Positions 19,600 to 29,884 of a stretch of DNA of 64,000 nt are shown here, one piece after another. A program made the translations under genes and the position numbers. How positions within the stretch are numbered: position 1 is the stretch's first letter; the number at the start of each line of letters is the position of its first letter. The notes under the pieces were generated by a model. That model was not told where the DNA came from and made no database searches. It saw only the letters and a program-made list of their open reading frames with translations. Source of the stretch: Micromonospora sp. H61 (lineage in GTDB: Bacteria; Actinomycetota; Actinomycetes; Mycobacteriales; Micromonosporaceae); NCBI RefSeq assembly GCF_018070325.1, contig NZ_JAGPXY010000018.1:34538-98537 (forward strand), written 5' to 3'.

Positions 19600-19709
19600 C
19601 CCGGCCCCGCTGCCCGGTCGATATGCTGCCGCCTGCGAACGGCGGGTGGGTGCCCGTTCGCGCGGGACGGCGGAGGCCGTGACCGGCCACCGTGCGGAAA
19701 GGGTGTGGG

Positions 19710-21167
19710 ATGCGGGGGACGCGGCACAGACTGCGAGTGGCTGCCGGCCTGCTGGTGACCGGTGCGCTCGCACTGTCCGGATGCGACTCGGCGGGGCCGG
19801 AGACGGCCCTACCACCGAGCGCGTCCCCCACGCCGGCGCGGACGTTCACAGCGGGCGCCGACGGGGTCGGCGACGCCTACTTCCCGACCTACGGCAACGG
19901 CGGCTACGACGTCGGGCGGTACACGGTGAAGGTGCGCTACGACCCGGCCAAGGACCAGTTGACGGGTACGACCACAGTGCGGGCCACCGCGACCGCTGAC
20001 CTGTCGACGTTCAACCTCGACCTGGCCGGCCTGACCGTCGGCGCGGTCACCGTGGACGGCGCACCGGCGAGCCACAGCCGCAAGCGGAACGAGCTGGTGA
20101 TCAAGCCGGCTTCCGGCCTGATCAACGGCAACGGGTTCGTCGCCGAGGTCACCTACGCCGGCAAGCCGAAGCCGCTGAAGAACGAGGCGCTCGGTGACGG
20201 CGGTTTCCTGCACACCGCCGACGGTGCCATCGCGCTGGGTCAGCCCGAGTCGGCCAGCACCTGGTTCCCGGTCAACGACCACCCGTCGGACAAGGCTGCC
20301 TACGACTTCGAGGTCACCGTTCCGGACGGCCTGACCGCGATCAGCAACGGCGTTCCCGGCGGGAAGACCAGCACGGGCGGTTGGACCACCTGGAAGTGGT
20401 CGGAGAAGTCGCCGATGGCCAGCTATCTGAGCACGCTGGTGATCGGCAAGTTCCGGATCACCACCGGCGAGCACAAGGGCCGTCCGGTCTACAACGCGGT
20501 CACCACCACCGAGGCCAAGGGCAACGCGGACGCGTCGATCGCGCAGACCGTCGCTGTGGCCGACTACCTGGAGAGTGTGTTCGGGCCGTACCCGTTCGAC
20601 GCGTACGGCGGGGTGGTGATCTCCGACAGCCGGATCTCCTACGCCCTGGAGACGCAGAGCCGACCGGTCTACGCGGCGAGCTTCTTCCGGCAGGGCGAGA
20701 ACACCGAGGTCGTCGCCCACGAGCTGGCCCACCAGTGGTTCGGCGACAGCGTCGCGTTGGCCAAGTGGGAGGACATCTGGCTCAACGAGGGCTTCGCGAC
20801 GTACGCGGAGTGGCTCTGGGCCGAGCACACCAGGGCGTACACCGCCAAGGAGGCGTTCGACAGTCGGTACGCCAGCATGTCCGCGCAGGTGTGGCAGACA
20901 CCGCCGGGCAAGCCGGGCGTGGAGAAGCTGTTCAGCGAGTCGGTCTACCAGCGCGGCGGGATGACCCTGCACGCCCTGCGGGTGGCCGTCGGCGACAAGG
21001 CGTTCTTCGAGATCGTCAAGACCTGGGCGGCGGAGAAGCGCGACGGCACCGCCACCACTGCCGAGTTCGTGGCAGTGGCCGAGCGGATCTCCGGCAAGCA
21101 GCTCGACGCGATCTTCGACGCCTGGCTCTACGGCACCAGGAAGCCGGCCCTGCCGAAGCGGCTCTGA
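19710..21167 (+). CDS. M1 family metallopeptidase lipoprotein, copy 2
   Basis: 485 residues. The signal peptide ends in ALSGC (Cys25), followed by a Pro/Ser/Thr linker. The domain order matches copy 1, including YDVGRYTVKVRYDPAKDQLTG, YALETQSRPVY, VVAHELAHQWFGDS and NEGFATYAEW. Long identical blocks such as the WFPVNDHPSDKA region show recent tandem duplication. ATG 19710 is favoured over GTG 19692 because GAAAGGG precedes it by 7 nt. It ends 7 bp from the convergent LCP gene, with no room for a terminator. Confidence 0.9.
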   Translation: MRGTRHRLRVAAGLLVTGALALSGCDSAGPETALPPSASPTPARTFTAGADGVGDAYFPTYGNGGYDVGRYTVKVRYDPAKDQLTGTTTVRATATADLSTFNLDLAGLTVGAVTVDGAPASHSRKRNELVIKPASGLINGNGFVAEVTYAGKPKPLKNEALGDGGFLHTADGAIALGQPESASTWFPVNDHPSDKAAYDFEVTVPDGLTAISNGVPGGKTSTGGWTTWKWSEKSPMASYLSTLVIGKFRITTGEHKGRPVYNAVTTTEAKGNADASIAQTVAVADYLESVFGPYPFDAYGGVVISDSRISYALETQSRPVYAASFFRQGENTEVVAHELAHQWFGDSVALAKWEDIWLNEGFATYAEWLWAEHTRAYTAKEAFDSRYASMSAQVWQTPPGKPGVEKLFSESVYQRGGMTLHALRVAVGDKAFFEIVKTWAAEKRDGTATTAEFVAVAERISGKQLDAIFDAWLYGTRKPALPKRL

Positions 21168-21174
21168 GCGGCGG

Positions 21175-22293
21175 TCAGTTCTTGACGACCAGTTTGGGGT
21201 TGGCGGCCAGGTAGGCGTCGGCGCGTCCGGCGCGGAGTTCGGTGAGGAACTTCCGGCCCTCGCTGGTCAGCTGTTCACCCCGGTAGGCGGTGCCCTTGCC
21301 GACGCCGGAACCGGGTAGCCCGACCAGCGTGAAACGGTTCTCCGGCAGGCCACTGAGGGCGTACGCGATGTCCACGATCCGGCGCCCGCCCACGTAGACC
21401 AGCGTGTCGCCCAGCGCGGAGACCACCTGGTCGACGCGCTCCGGTTGCCGGGCCAGGCCCTCGTCCAGGATCTTGCGGGTCATCGCCCGGATCAGCTGCT
21501 GCTGGTGACGCTGCCGGGCGTAGTCACCGCCGGTGATGTAGCGCTGCCGCGCGTAGTCGATCGCCTGCCAGCCGTTGAGGTGCCGGTCGCCCTTCTCGTA
21601 GACCTGCTGCGGCCCCTTGTAGCCGCCCGGCGCGCTCTCCCGGTGCTTGCCGTCCGGTCGGCGGTGCAGCGACTCGACCCGCTGGTCGACGTAGATGTCC
21701 ACCCCACCCAGGGCGTCGACCAGCCGGTCGAACCCGTTGAAGGTGAGCACCGCGCCGGCGTCGATGCGCAGCCCGGTGTAACCGCTGACAGTGCTGCGCA
21801 GCAGCTCGTACCCCTGGGCGGTGCTGGGTTGTTTGGGTTTGCCCGGCACCCGGCTGCCGAAGCTCATCGCGTGCGTGAGTTTGGTCTTGCCGCCCTTGTA
21901 GCCGGCCTTCGGGAACGCCGGGATGTCCACCAGCAGGTCGCGGGGGAGCGAGAAGAGGTACGCCCGATCCAACCCTTTGGGTACGTGCAGCACCAGCACG
22001 GCGTCCGAGTGCGGCTCCCACCCGGGCACGCTGACCCGGGTGTCCACACCGACCAGCAGCAGGTTGAGCGGGCCGGTGATGTCCGCGCCCGGCGGTGGGC
22101 CGCTGGGGCTCGGCGTCGGCGTGCCGATGGGCGTCGGGGTCGGTGAGCCGGCCACCGGAGCGCCGCCCGGCTTGTTGTCGCCGGTCAGTCGGGTGATCAC
22201 CACAGTGCCGGCCGCGATCAGCGCGACGACGGCCAGGGCCGCCAACCCCAGCAGCAGCCACCGTCGGCGCGGCGCCATCGACCCGAGAACCAT
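21175..22293 (-). CDS. LytR-CpsA-Psr (LCP) family cell-wall glycopolymer ligase
   Basis: 372 residues. Type II membrane topology: a basic MAPRRR start and one transmembrane helix (WLLLGLAALAVVALIAAGTVVI), then a Pro/Thr/Gly linker and an extracytoplasmic LCP domain. Conserved elements include SDAVLVLHV, FSLPRDLLVDIP, KLTHAMSFG, LTFNGFDRLVDALGGVDIYV, and the Arg residues in WQAIDYARQRY and DYARQRHQQQLI that bind the polyprenyl pyrophosphate. LCP enzymes attach teichoic acid, arabinogalactan or similar polymers to peptidoglycan. ATG 22293 has GGAAGGA 7 nt upstream. It is divergent from the GMC oxidoreductase. Confidence 0.9.
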   Translation of the reverse strand: MVLGSMAPRRRWLLLGLAALAVVALIAAGTVVITRLTGDNKPGGAPVAGSPTPTPIGTPTPSPSGPPPGADITGPLNLLLVGVDTRVSVPGWEPHSDAVLVLHVPKGLDRAYLFSLPRDLLVDIPAFPKAGYKGGKTKLTHAMSFGSRVPGKPKQPSTAQGYELLRSTVSGYTGLRIDAGAVLTFNGFDRLVDALGGVDIYVDQRVESLHRRPDGKHRESAPGGYKGPQQVYEKGDRHLNGWQAIDYARQRYITGGDYARQRHQQQLIRAMTRKILDEGLARQPERVDQVVSALGDTLVYVGGRRIVDIAYALSGLPENRFTLVGLPGSGVGKGTAYRGEQLTSEGRKFLTELRAGRADAYLAANPKLVVKN

Positions 22294-22438
22294 GTTGGAT
22301 TCCTTCCACCCGTCTGGTGAACAACGCTCCGACGGGTGCTCCGGGTTGCGGCCGGAAGACGCCGGGTCGGTCGGCCGGAGCATGATCGCGCGAAAAGTGC
22401 CGCTGGCGCGAGCGCTACTCGCGAGTAATGATGCGTCC

Positions 22439-24136
22439 ATGCGGTACGACGTGGTCGTCATCGGGTCCGGCTTCGGTGGCAGCGTCACCGCGCTCCGACT
22501 GGCCGAGAAGGGCTACTCGGTAGCGGTGCTGGAAGCCGGCCGCCGCTTCGCCGACGACGAGTTCCCGCAGACGTCCTGGCGGGTCCGCCGGTTCCTCTGG
22601 GCACCGAAGCTGGGCTGCTACGGCATCCAACGGCTCACCCTGCTCCGCCCGGCCGACAGGCGATCCGGCGGCGGGGTGCTGGTGCTCTCCGGCGCCGGGG
22701 TGGGCGGCGGTTCGCTGGTCTACGCGAACACCCTCTACGAACCGCTTCCGGCCTTCTACAGCGACCCGCAGTGGCGGGACATCACCGACTGGCGCGACGA
22801 GTTGGCCCACCACTACGACCAGGCGAGGCGAATGCTCGGCGTCACCACGTACCCGGTGCACACCGGCGCGGACCGCGCCATGCGCGCGGTGGCCGAGCGG
22901 ATGGGGGTGGGGCACACCTTCCACGCCACCCCGGTGGGCGTGCACATCGGCCGGCCCGGCCAGCGGATCGCCGACCCGTACTTCGGCGGTGCCGGCCCGG
23001 AACGCACCGGCTGCCTGCACTGCGGCTCCTGCATGACCGGCTGCCGGCACGGGGCGAAGAACACACTGGTGAAGAACTACCTCTGGCTCGCCGAACGGCT
23101 CGGGGTCACGGTCCGTCAGCTGACCACGGTGACCGCGGTCCGGCCCGCCGACGGCGGTGGGTACGAGGTGCACACCGAACGCACCGGGGCCTGGCTGCGC
23201 AAGGCTCGGCAGGTCGTCCACGCCGATCACGTGGTCTTCGCCGCCGGGGCACTCGGCACCCAGCGGCTGCTGCACGGGATGCGGGCCGACGGTGCGCTAC
23301 CCGGGCTCTCGTCCCGCCTCGGCGAGCTGACCCGGACCAACTCGGAGGCGATCCTCGGCGCCTCGGTGCCACGCCAACGGGCCCGGTCCGAGCGGTTGGA
23401 CTACACCGAGGGGGTGGCCATCACCAGCTCGTTCCACCCCGACCCGCAGACGCACATCGAGCCGGTCCGCTACGGGCGGGGCTCCAACGCGATGGGGTTG
23501 CTCCAGTCGCTGCTGGTCGACGGCGGCCCGCACCGGGTCCGCCGCTGGCTGGGCAGCATCGTGCGGCAGCCCCGGTTGGCAGCGCGGATGCTGTCGGTAC
23601 GCGGCTGGTCGGAACGGACGGTGATCGCCCTGGTCATGCAGTCCGCGGACAACTCACTGACCACCCGGTGGCGGCGTGGCCCGCTCGGCAGCAGGTTGGT
23701 CACCGGCCCGGGCCACGGCACGCCCAGCCCCACCTGGATCCCGGCCGGCAACACCGCCGCCCGGATGCTCGCCGACGAGATCGGCGGCACCCCCGGCGGC
23801 TCACTCACCGAACCCTTCGACATCCCGATGACCGCGCACATCCTGGGCGGGGCGGTCATCGGGGCCACCCCGGCCGACGGGGTGATCGACCCCTGGCACC
23901 GGGTGTACGGGCACGTCGGGCTGCACGTGGTCGACGGCGCGGCCGTCTCGGCCAACCTGGGCGTGAACCCGTCCCTGACGATCACCGCGCAGGCGGAACG
24001 GGCGATGTCGTTCTGGCCCAACAAAGGCGACAAGGACCCCCGCCCGGCGCTCGGCGCCCCGTACCGCCGCCTCACACCCGTACCCCCGCGCCACCCGGCC
24101 GTCCCGCCGGACGCCCCGGGTGCGCTGCGTTCCTGA
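22439..24136 (+). CDS. choD: GMC-family FAD-dependent oxidoreductase, ChoD-like (putative cholesterol oxidase)
   Basis: 565 residues. The FAD-binding GSGFGGSVTALRLAEKGYSVAVLEAG motif starts at residue 9. A Cys-rich ferredoxin-like patch (CLHCGSCMTGCRHGAKN) lies near residue 195. The GMC C-terminal motif is HVVDGAAVSANLGVNPSLTITAQAERA. Size and synteny match mycobacterial ChoD, adjacent to guaB/guaB3. The true substrate of ChoD-type proteins is uncertain, and sterol oxidation should not be assumed. There is no ribosome-binding site before ATG 22439, so a leaderless mRNA is possible. The frame extends upstream only as antisense of the LCP gene. Confidence 0.82.
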   Translation: MRYDVVVIGSGFGGSVTALRLAEKGYSVAVLEAGRRFADDEFPQTSWRVRRFLWAPKLGCYGIQRLTLLRPADRRSGGGVLVLSGAGVGGGSLVYANTLYEPLPAFYSDPQWRDITDWRDELAHHYDQARRMLGVTTYPVHTGADRAMRAVAERMGVGHTFHATPVGVHIGRPGQRIADPYFGGAGPERTGCLHCGSCMTGCRHGAKNTLVKNYLWLAERLGVTVRQLTTVTAVRPADGGGYEVHTERTGAWLRKARQVVHADHVVFAAGALGTQRLLHGMRADGALPGLSSRLGELTRTNSEAILGASVPRQRARSERLDYTEGVAITSSFHPDPQTHIEPVRYGRGSNAMGLLQSLLVDGGPHRVRRWLGSIVRQPRLAARMLSVRGWSERTVIALVMQSADNSLTTRWRRGPLGSRLVTGPGHGTPSPTWIPAGNTAARMLADEIGGTPGGSLTEPFDIPMTAHILGGAVIGATPADGVIDPWHRVYGHVGLHVVDGAAVSANLGVNPSLTITAQAERAMSFWPNKGDKDPRPALGAPYRRLTPVPPRHPAVPPDAPGALRS

Positions 24137-24188
24137 ACCCTGCCGGCCGCCACGGCGAGCCGGTGCCGGCTGCGGCCGTGACTGTCGG

Positions 24189-24194
24189 TAGGCT
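24189..24194 (+). promoter_or_regulatory. guaA -10 box, leaderless start
   Basis: TAGGCT ends 8 nt before the ATG at 24203, so transcription would begin at or next to the start codon. No Shine-Dalgarno sequence is present, in keeping with a leaderless mRNA. Confidence 0.6.
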
Positions 24195-24202
24195 TCGTGC
24201 AC

Positions 24203-25762
<1,560 letters not shown>

Positions 25763-25766
25763 CCGC

Positions 25767-26135
25767 TCAGGCCGCCGGCGGCGGGCTGGACGGGGTCGTC
25801 GGCGGGTAGGGCGGCGTCGGGGCGTACCCCTGCGGTGGCCCGCCGGGCGCGGGCCCGGCGGTGGGCGGCGGGCCGTTCTGCGGCGCGACGCCCGCGGCGT
25901 GCGGCCAGGCCGGCGCGCCGGTGGGCTCCTCCGGCATCAGAAACCACATGATCGGGTACGCGAACAGCGCGAGCCCGCCGGTGAGCAGGCCGGTGACCGC
26001 GAAGATCACCCGGACCAGTGTGGGATCGACGGCGAAGTAGCGGCCGACGCCGCTGGCGACCCCGGCGACCATGCGGTCGGTGGTGGGTCGCCGAAGCTGC
26101 TTGTACGGGGCACGGGGAGCGGTGGTCGATGTCAT
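25767..26135 (-). CDS. Small PspC domain membrane protein
   Basis: 122 residues. The PspC domain is at about 15-72 (YKQLRRPTTDRMVAGVASGVGRYFAVDPTLVRVIFAVTGLLTGGLALFAYPIMWFLMPE), with one or two transmembrane segments. A Pro/Gly/Ala-rich, probably disordered C-terminal tail follows. PspC domains sense or transmit envelope stress. The ATG at 26135 is chosen because the domain starts right after it. Three other PspC-related genes lie 6 to 10 kb downstream. Confidence 0.85.
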   Translation of the reverse strand: MTSTTAPRAPYKQLRRPTTDRMVAGVASGVGRYFAVDPTLVRVIFAVTGLLTGGLALFAYPIMWFLMPEEPTGAPAWPHAAGVAPQNGPPPTAGPAPGGPPQGYAPTPPYPPTTPSSPPPAA

Positions 26136-26278
26136 ACCCCCACGGTCCGCGCTGGCGCCCGGCCCGCCCTCGGTGACCGCCCGGATCCCTACCCTGACCA
26201 ATCCCTGACCGGGAACAGATAGTCAGGAATCCGACTCTTTTCCGTTCCGGTAACCCGGCCCGGGGAGAATTTGCTTCC

Positions 26279-27229
26279 GTGACCACCTTGCTCAAGCCGC
26301 TCCGCAGGATCGCGGCATACGCAGTTTGTGCTGATTCAAGCGGCCGAGTCTTGCTGGTCCGCGCATCGGAGCGCTCCGGCACCCCCGGCGCGTGGTCGCT
26401 GCCCGGCGGGGCGGTCGACCACGGCGAGGACCCGAACCACACAGTCGTTCGCGAGACCGCCGCCGAAACCGGCCTCTCCGTCGCCGTCTCCGGCCTGGCC
26501 GACGTGCTCGCCGACATGCGGGCACTCCCCGACCGCGGCATCACCATCCACACCGACCGGCTGATCTACCGGGTGGCCGTGCGCGGTGGCACCCTCGCCG
26601 ACCGGGTCGGCGAGCGCCCCACCGACCTGGCCCGGTGGTACACCCTCGACGAGGCGCGCGAGCTGCCGCTGCGCTCGTTCACCGCACGCGCCCTCGGGCT
26701 GCCCGCCTCCTCGGCCGACGTGGTCCCCGACGAGGCACCCGAGTTCCCCTCCTTCTACGCCGTGCCCGGCCCCGACGGGCTGCACCGGGCCCAGCGCTTC
26801 GCCGCGTACGCGGTCTGCACCGACCCCGCCGGCCGAGTTTTGCTCACCCGCATCTCCGACGGCTACCCCGGTGCCGGCTGCTGGCACCTGCCCGGTGGCG
26901 GCACCGACTACGGCGAACAGCCCGGCGCGGCACTCATCCGGGAGCTGATCGAGGAAACCGGCCAGGCCGGCCGCCTCGTCGAGCTGCTCGGCGTCGCCAG
27001 CCACCGCGACGCCGCCTCACTCGGCCCCGAGGGCTACCCGATCGACTGGCACGGCGTACGCGCCTTCTACCGGGTCGTCGTCGACCAGCCCAACCCACTG
27101 ACCGTGGCCGACGTGGGCGGCTCCACCTGCGAGGCCCGCTGGTTCGGCCGCGAGGAGCTGGGCGCCCTCCCCACCGACCGCCTCACCGAGGTGACCGCCG
27201 AAGCAGTCCAAGCCGCCCAACTCACCTGA
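26279..27229 (+). CDS. Tandem (bis-) NUDIX hydrolase domain protein, copy 1
   Basis: 316 residues with two NUDIX folds. Box 1 (residues 44-66) is GAVDHGEDPNHTVVRETAAETGL; the first of the two adjacent metal-binding Glu is Ala62, so this half is probably inactive or weak. Box 2 (GGTDYGEQPGAALIRELIEETGQ, near residue 206) has the full GX5EX7REUXEEXG pattern and should hydrolyse a nucleoside-diphosphate-linked substrate. The DWHGVRAFYRVVVD block after box 2 is shared with the next gene. GTG 26279 opens the frame without an obvious ribosome-binding site. The substrate is unknown. Confidence 0.88.
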   Translation: MTTLLKPLRRIAAYAVCADSSGRVLLVRASERSGTPGAWSLPGGAVDHGEDPNHTVVRETAAETGLSVAVSGLADVLADMRALPDRGITIHTDRLIYRVAVRGGTLADRVGERPTDLARWYTLDEARELPLRSFTARALGLPASSADVVPDEAPEFPSFYAVPGPDGLHRAQRFAAYAVCTDPAGRVLLTRISDGYPGAGCWHLPGGGTDYGEQPGAALIRELIEETGQAGRLVELLGVASHRDAASLGPEGYPIDWHGVRAFYRVVVDQPNPLTVADVGGSTCEARWFGREELGALPTDRLTEVTAEAVQAAQLT

Positions 27230-27582
27230 CCCCGACCAGTCCGCGAGGGGTCAGCGCGTACCACGCCGCCGGCCGTGCCTTGCCCCACGCTGCCTCCAGC
27301 CTGTGATCAGCGCTGGACTCGACCTGCCGTGACGCGAATGGACTCCACAATGAGGGTTGATGGGGTGAAGCGGGCCGGTCGCGAAACGGGCTGAAGGGCG
27401 CTGAACGAGGCTTGTCGGTTGTCGTCAAGGGCCGGCTACCTCGGCCCGAACGCGCCGGCTCGCCAAGCTCCGCGGGTTCCCCGTGCACCGTCTCGCGTTG
27501 ATCATGAAGTTATTGTCGGAACGCGAGATGGACGGCGATAACTTGATCAACAAGTGTGGGTGCGAAGCGGGGGCGAGCAAAG
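27230..27582. other. Intergenic region between the two bis-NUDIX genes
   Basis: About 350 bp without a convincing gene. The only structure I can support is the palindromic repeat at 27499-27551. The rest is GC-rich and shows no recognisable promoter or terminator. Confidence 0.6.
27499..27551. repeat. Dispersed palindromic repeat (GATCATGAAGTT family), copy A
   Basis: TTGATCATGAAGTTATTG on the left pairs imperfectly with the GCGATAACTTGATCAA arm at the right, with about 12 nt between arms. The core GATCATGAAGTT is shared with the perfect palindrome at 55675-55729. It is AT-rich compared with its flanks and ends just before the possible GTG starts of the second bis-NUDIX gene. Confidence 0.75.
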
Positions 27583-28533
27583 GTGCAATTCACGCGTCGA
27601 GTCGGGGCCTACGGGCTCTTGCGGGACTCGGGTCGGGTCTTTGTGGTTCGGGACGGGGCGCAGGGTGAGTTTCCCGGCGTCTGGCGGTTGCCGGGCGGTG
27701 CCGTCGGGCATGCCGAGGACCCGGAGCGTGCCGTGGTCCGCGAGGTCGCCGAGCAGGCCGGGCTGACGGTCGCCGTGACGCGACTACTCGCGGTGGTCGC
27801 CGATGTGGCCACCTTTCCGGAGGACAAGGCCGCGCTGCACACCGACCGGCTGTTGTTCGAGCTCAGCACTCCCCACGGCGCACCGTCCGACGGTTCGGGG
27901 CCTGAGAGCGCGCGGCTCGGGGGCGGGTTGCCGGGCGTCGAGGCTGGACTGGTTGATCACGCTTGCTGGCTTTCGCCGGCGGAGGTGGCGCAGTTGCCGC
28001 TGACCCCGTTCACCGCCGAGGCGCTCGGCCTGCCGGTCACCCCACTGCCGCCGCCGGCGCACCGGTCGCGGGACCTGTTCCCGCCGCAGCACCCCGACCG
28101 CCGGCTGCGCTTCGGGGCGTACGGGCTGGTCACCGACCCCGCTGGGCGGATCCTGCTCACCCAGATCGCAGCGGGCTACCCGGGGGCCGGGCTGTGGCAT
28201 CTGCCCGGCGGTGGCACCGACCACGGCGAGCAGCCGGCCACCGGGTTGTTGCGGGAGTTGGTCGAGGAGGGCGGGCAGGTGGGCCGGGTCGTGGAGCTTC
28301 TCGGCGTCAACAATCTGCACAATCCGGCCGCGCTGGGCCCGGAGGGCCGACCTCTGGACTGGCACGGCGTACGGGTGATCTATCGGGTGCTGGTGGACGT
28401 ACCCACCGACGCGGTGGTCACCGAGTCCGCCGGAGGGTCGACGGCGCGGGCGGGGTGGTTCACCCGGGACGAGGCGACTGACCTGCCGTTGAGCGACATC
28501 GCTGTCGTGGCAATCGGACAGAGTGGCCGATAG
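27583..28533 (+). CDS. Tandem (bis-) NUDIX hydrolase domain protein, copy 2
   Basis: 316 residues from GTG 27583; an in-frame GTG at 27556 would add nine. Box 1 is GAVGHAEDPERAVVREVAEQAGL, where the second glutamate of the EE pair is Gln. Box 2 is GGTDHGEQPATGLLRELVEEGGQ, with all metal ligands present. An insertion rich in Ser/Gly (GAPSDGSGPESARLGG) separates the domains. It is a clear paralogue of the preceding gene, but its N-terminal box decayed at a different residue. 27583 gives an N-terminus matching copy 1. Substrate unknown. Confidence 0.87.
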   Translation: MQFTRRVGAYGLLRDSGRVFVVRDGAQGEFPGVWRLPGGAVGHAEDPERAVVREVAEQAGLTVAVTRLLAVVADVATFPEDKAALHTDRLLFELSTPHGAPSDGSGPESARLGGGLPGVEAGLVDHACWLSPAEVAQLPLTPFTAEALGLPVTPLPPPAHRSRDLFPPQHPDRRLRFGAYGLVTDPAGRILLTQIAAGYPGAGLWHLPGGGTDHGEQPATGLLRELVEEGGQVGRVVELLGVNNLHNPAALGPEGRPLDWHGVRVIYRVLVDVPTDAVVTESAGGSTARAGWFTRDEATDLPLSDIAVVAIGQSGR

Positions 28534-28803
28534 CACCCCGCTCGGTGAGCCGACTTGGTGACCCTCCGGTACAGTCAAAGGCGGGAATGATGGAGGAAAC
28601 GGGCGATGACGCCCGGGATGGGAACAAGCGAGCGGTTCGAGCGGTTTAAGCCAGATATAAGTACCGCCGGCAGCTATCGCCAAGCCATGTTCCCCTATGC
28701 GATGGTGTACTCCGCAAAACGGCTGCCGGGCCATGCAAGGTCCGGCACGAGACAGCCGGACACCCGCCACTCGGCGGTCAGCAGATCCGGTGATGGAGGA
28801 AAC

Positions 28804-29823
28804 GTGCCGAGAGCCCCATGGCGCCGGCGTCGTACTACTGACAGTCCGCGCCCAGCAGGGCGTCGCTGGGCGGGCCGGTTGCGCCGCAGCAGCACGTTCG
28901 CCCGCCAGGTGCTCTTGGTCCGGGTCGGTCGCCGCGACGGCGACCTGCACCCGACCGACCTGGCCCCGACCGAGCACCGGTACGCCGATCGGCAGCGCCG
29001 TCGCTACGGCCTGGACCGGCTCAGCCGGCCGACACTGGGCGTGGACCCGACACTGGGCCTGGACCGAGCCGACGCGGTCATGCCGGTCAGCCCGGCGATG
29101 CCGCCGATGACGCAGACCGACGAGGCCCACTCGATCCCACTGCTCCCCGGCGAGCGCACCATCGCGCGCCGGATGAAGTTCGGCCTGGTCAACGCCTGCA
29201 CGCTGGCCAGCCTGATGCTCGGCATGCTGGCCATCTTCCTGGCCATGCAGGGCGAGGTGCGCATGGCGGCGCTCTGCCTGATCGCGTGCGTCGGCTTCGA
29301 CGGTCTGGACGGCGCGCTGGCCCGACGGCTCGGGGTGGCCAGCCCGTTCGGCGCGCAGATGGACTCCCTGGCCGACATGTGCTCGTTCGGTCTCGCCGCG
29401 CCGGTAGTGGTCTACGCCTCGCTCGCCGGCTCCGTCTCCACGGCGGCGGCGGCGGTGGCGTGCGCCCTGGTCGCGGCGTGTGCCGCGATTCGACTGGCCC
29501 GCTTCAACGTCTCGCCGAAGGACGGCAGGTTCTTCTGCGGGGTGCCCACCACCATGGCGGCCGCGGTGCTCGCCGTGACGGTGGCGATCGGCCTGCCGGT
29601 GCCGGGCGCCGTGCTGGTCGCCGGGGTGGCGCTGCTGGCCTTCGCGATGGTTTCGAGCTTCCCGTACGCCAAGCTGGCCCGCCTGGTGAAGTTGCCGCCG
29701 TGGCTCTGGCTGGCCCCGGTGATCGGCGCGCTTGTCGACATCCGGCTCACGTTCGCCCTGATCGTGGTGGGCTACCTGGTCAGCGGGCCGGTTCTCTGGC
29801 TGCGGCAACGTCGTACCGCTTGA
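28804..29823 (+). CDS. pssA: CDP-diacylglycerol-serine O-phosphatidyltransferase (phosphatidylserine synthase)
   Basis: 339 residues. A basic, disordered N-terminal region of about 110 residues precedes an integral-membrane CDP-alcohol phosphatidyltransferase domain. The signature D-x2-DG-x2-AR-x8-G-x3-D-x3-D is fully present (DGLDGALARRLGVASPFGAQMDSLAD), surrounded by six hydrophobic helices. It makes phosphatidylserine from CDP-diacylglycerol and serine, feeding Psd, encoded convergently downstream. GTG 28804 follows GGAGG. An in-frame ATG at 28606, also with GGAGG, would add 66 residues, but those codons have low third-position GC and look noncoding. Confidence 0.88.
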   Translation: MPRAPWRRRRTTDSPRPAGRRWAGRLRRSSTFARQVLLVRVGRRDGDLHPTDLAPTEHRYADRQRRRYGLDRLSRPTLGVDPTLGLDRADAVMPVSPAMPPMTQTDEAHSIPLLPGERTIARRMKFGLVNACTLASLMLGMLAIFLAMQGEVRMAALCLIACVGFDGLDGALARRLGVASPFGAQMDSLADMCSFGLAAPVVVYASLAGSVSTAAAAVACALVAACAAIRLARFNVSPKDGRFFCGVPTTMAAAVLAVTVAIGLPVPGAVLVAGVALLAFAMVSSFPYAKLARLVKLPPWLWLAPVIGALVDIRLTFALIVVGYLVSGPVLWLRQRRTA

Positions 29824-29840
29824 TCTGAGCAGACAGAAAG

Positions 29841-29871
29841 AACGGGGCGCCGCGGACAGCGGCGCCCCGTT
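29841..29871. terminator. Bidirectional terminator between pssA and psd
   Basis: AACGGGGCGCCGC (29841-29853) pairs perfectly with GCGGCGCCCCGTT (29859-29871). It is followed on the plus strand by CCTCGTTT. It lies in the 61-bp gap between convergent genes. Confidence 0.88.
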
Positions 29872-29884
29872 CCTCGTTTGCGGG

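Noticed and set aside
22290..22438. Upstream in-frame starts for the GMC oxidoreductase
   Set aside because: They lie in the divergent promoter region and the LCP gene's antisense. The FAD-binding motif begins right after ATG 22439, as expected for the family.
28606..28803. 66-codon N-terminal extension of pssA from ATG 28606
   Set aside because: The codons have low third-position GC and AT-rich content unlike coding DNA here. The downstream GTG 28804 has its own GGAGG. Kept only as a finding about the duplicated block.
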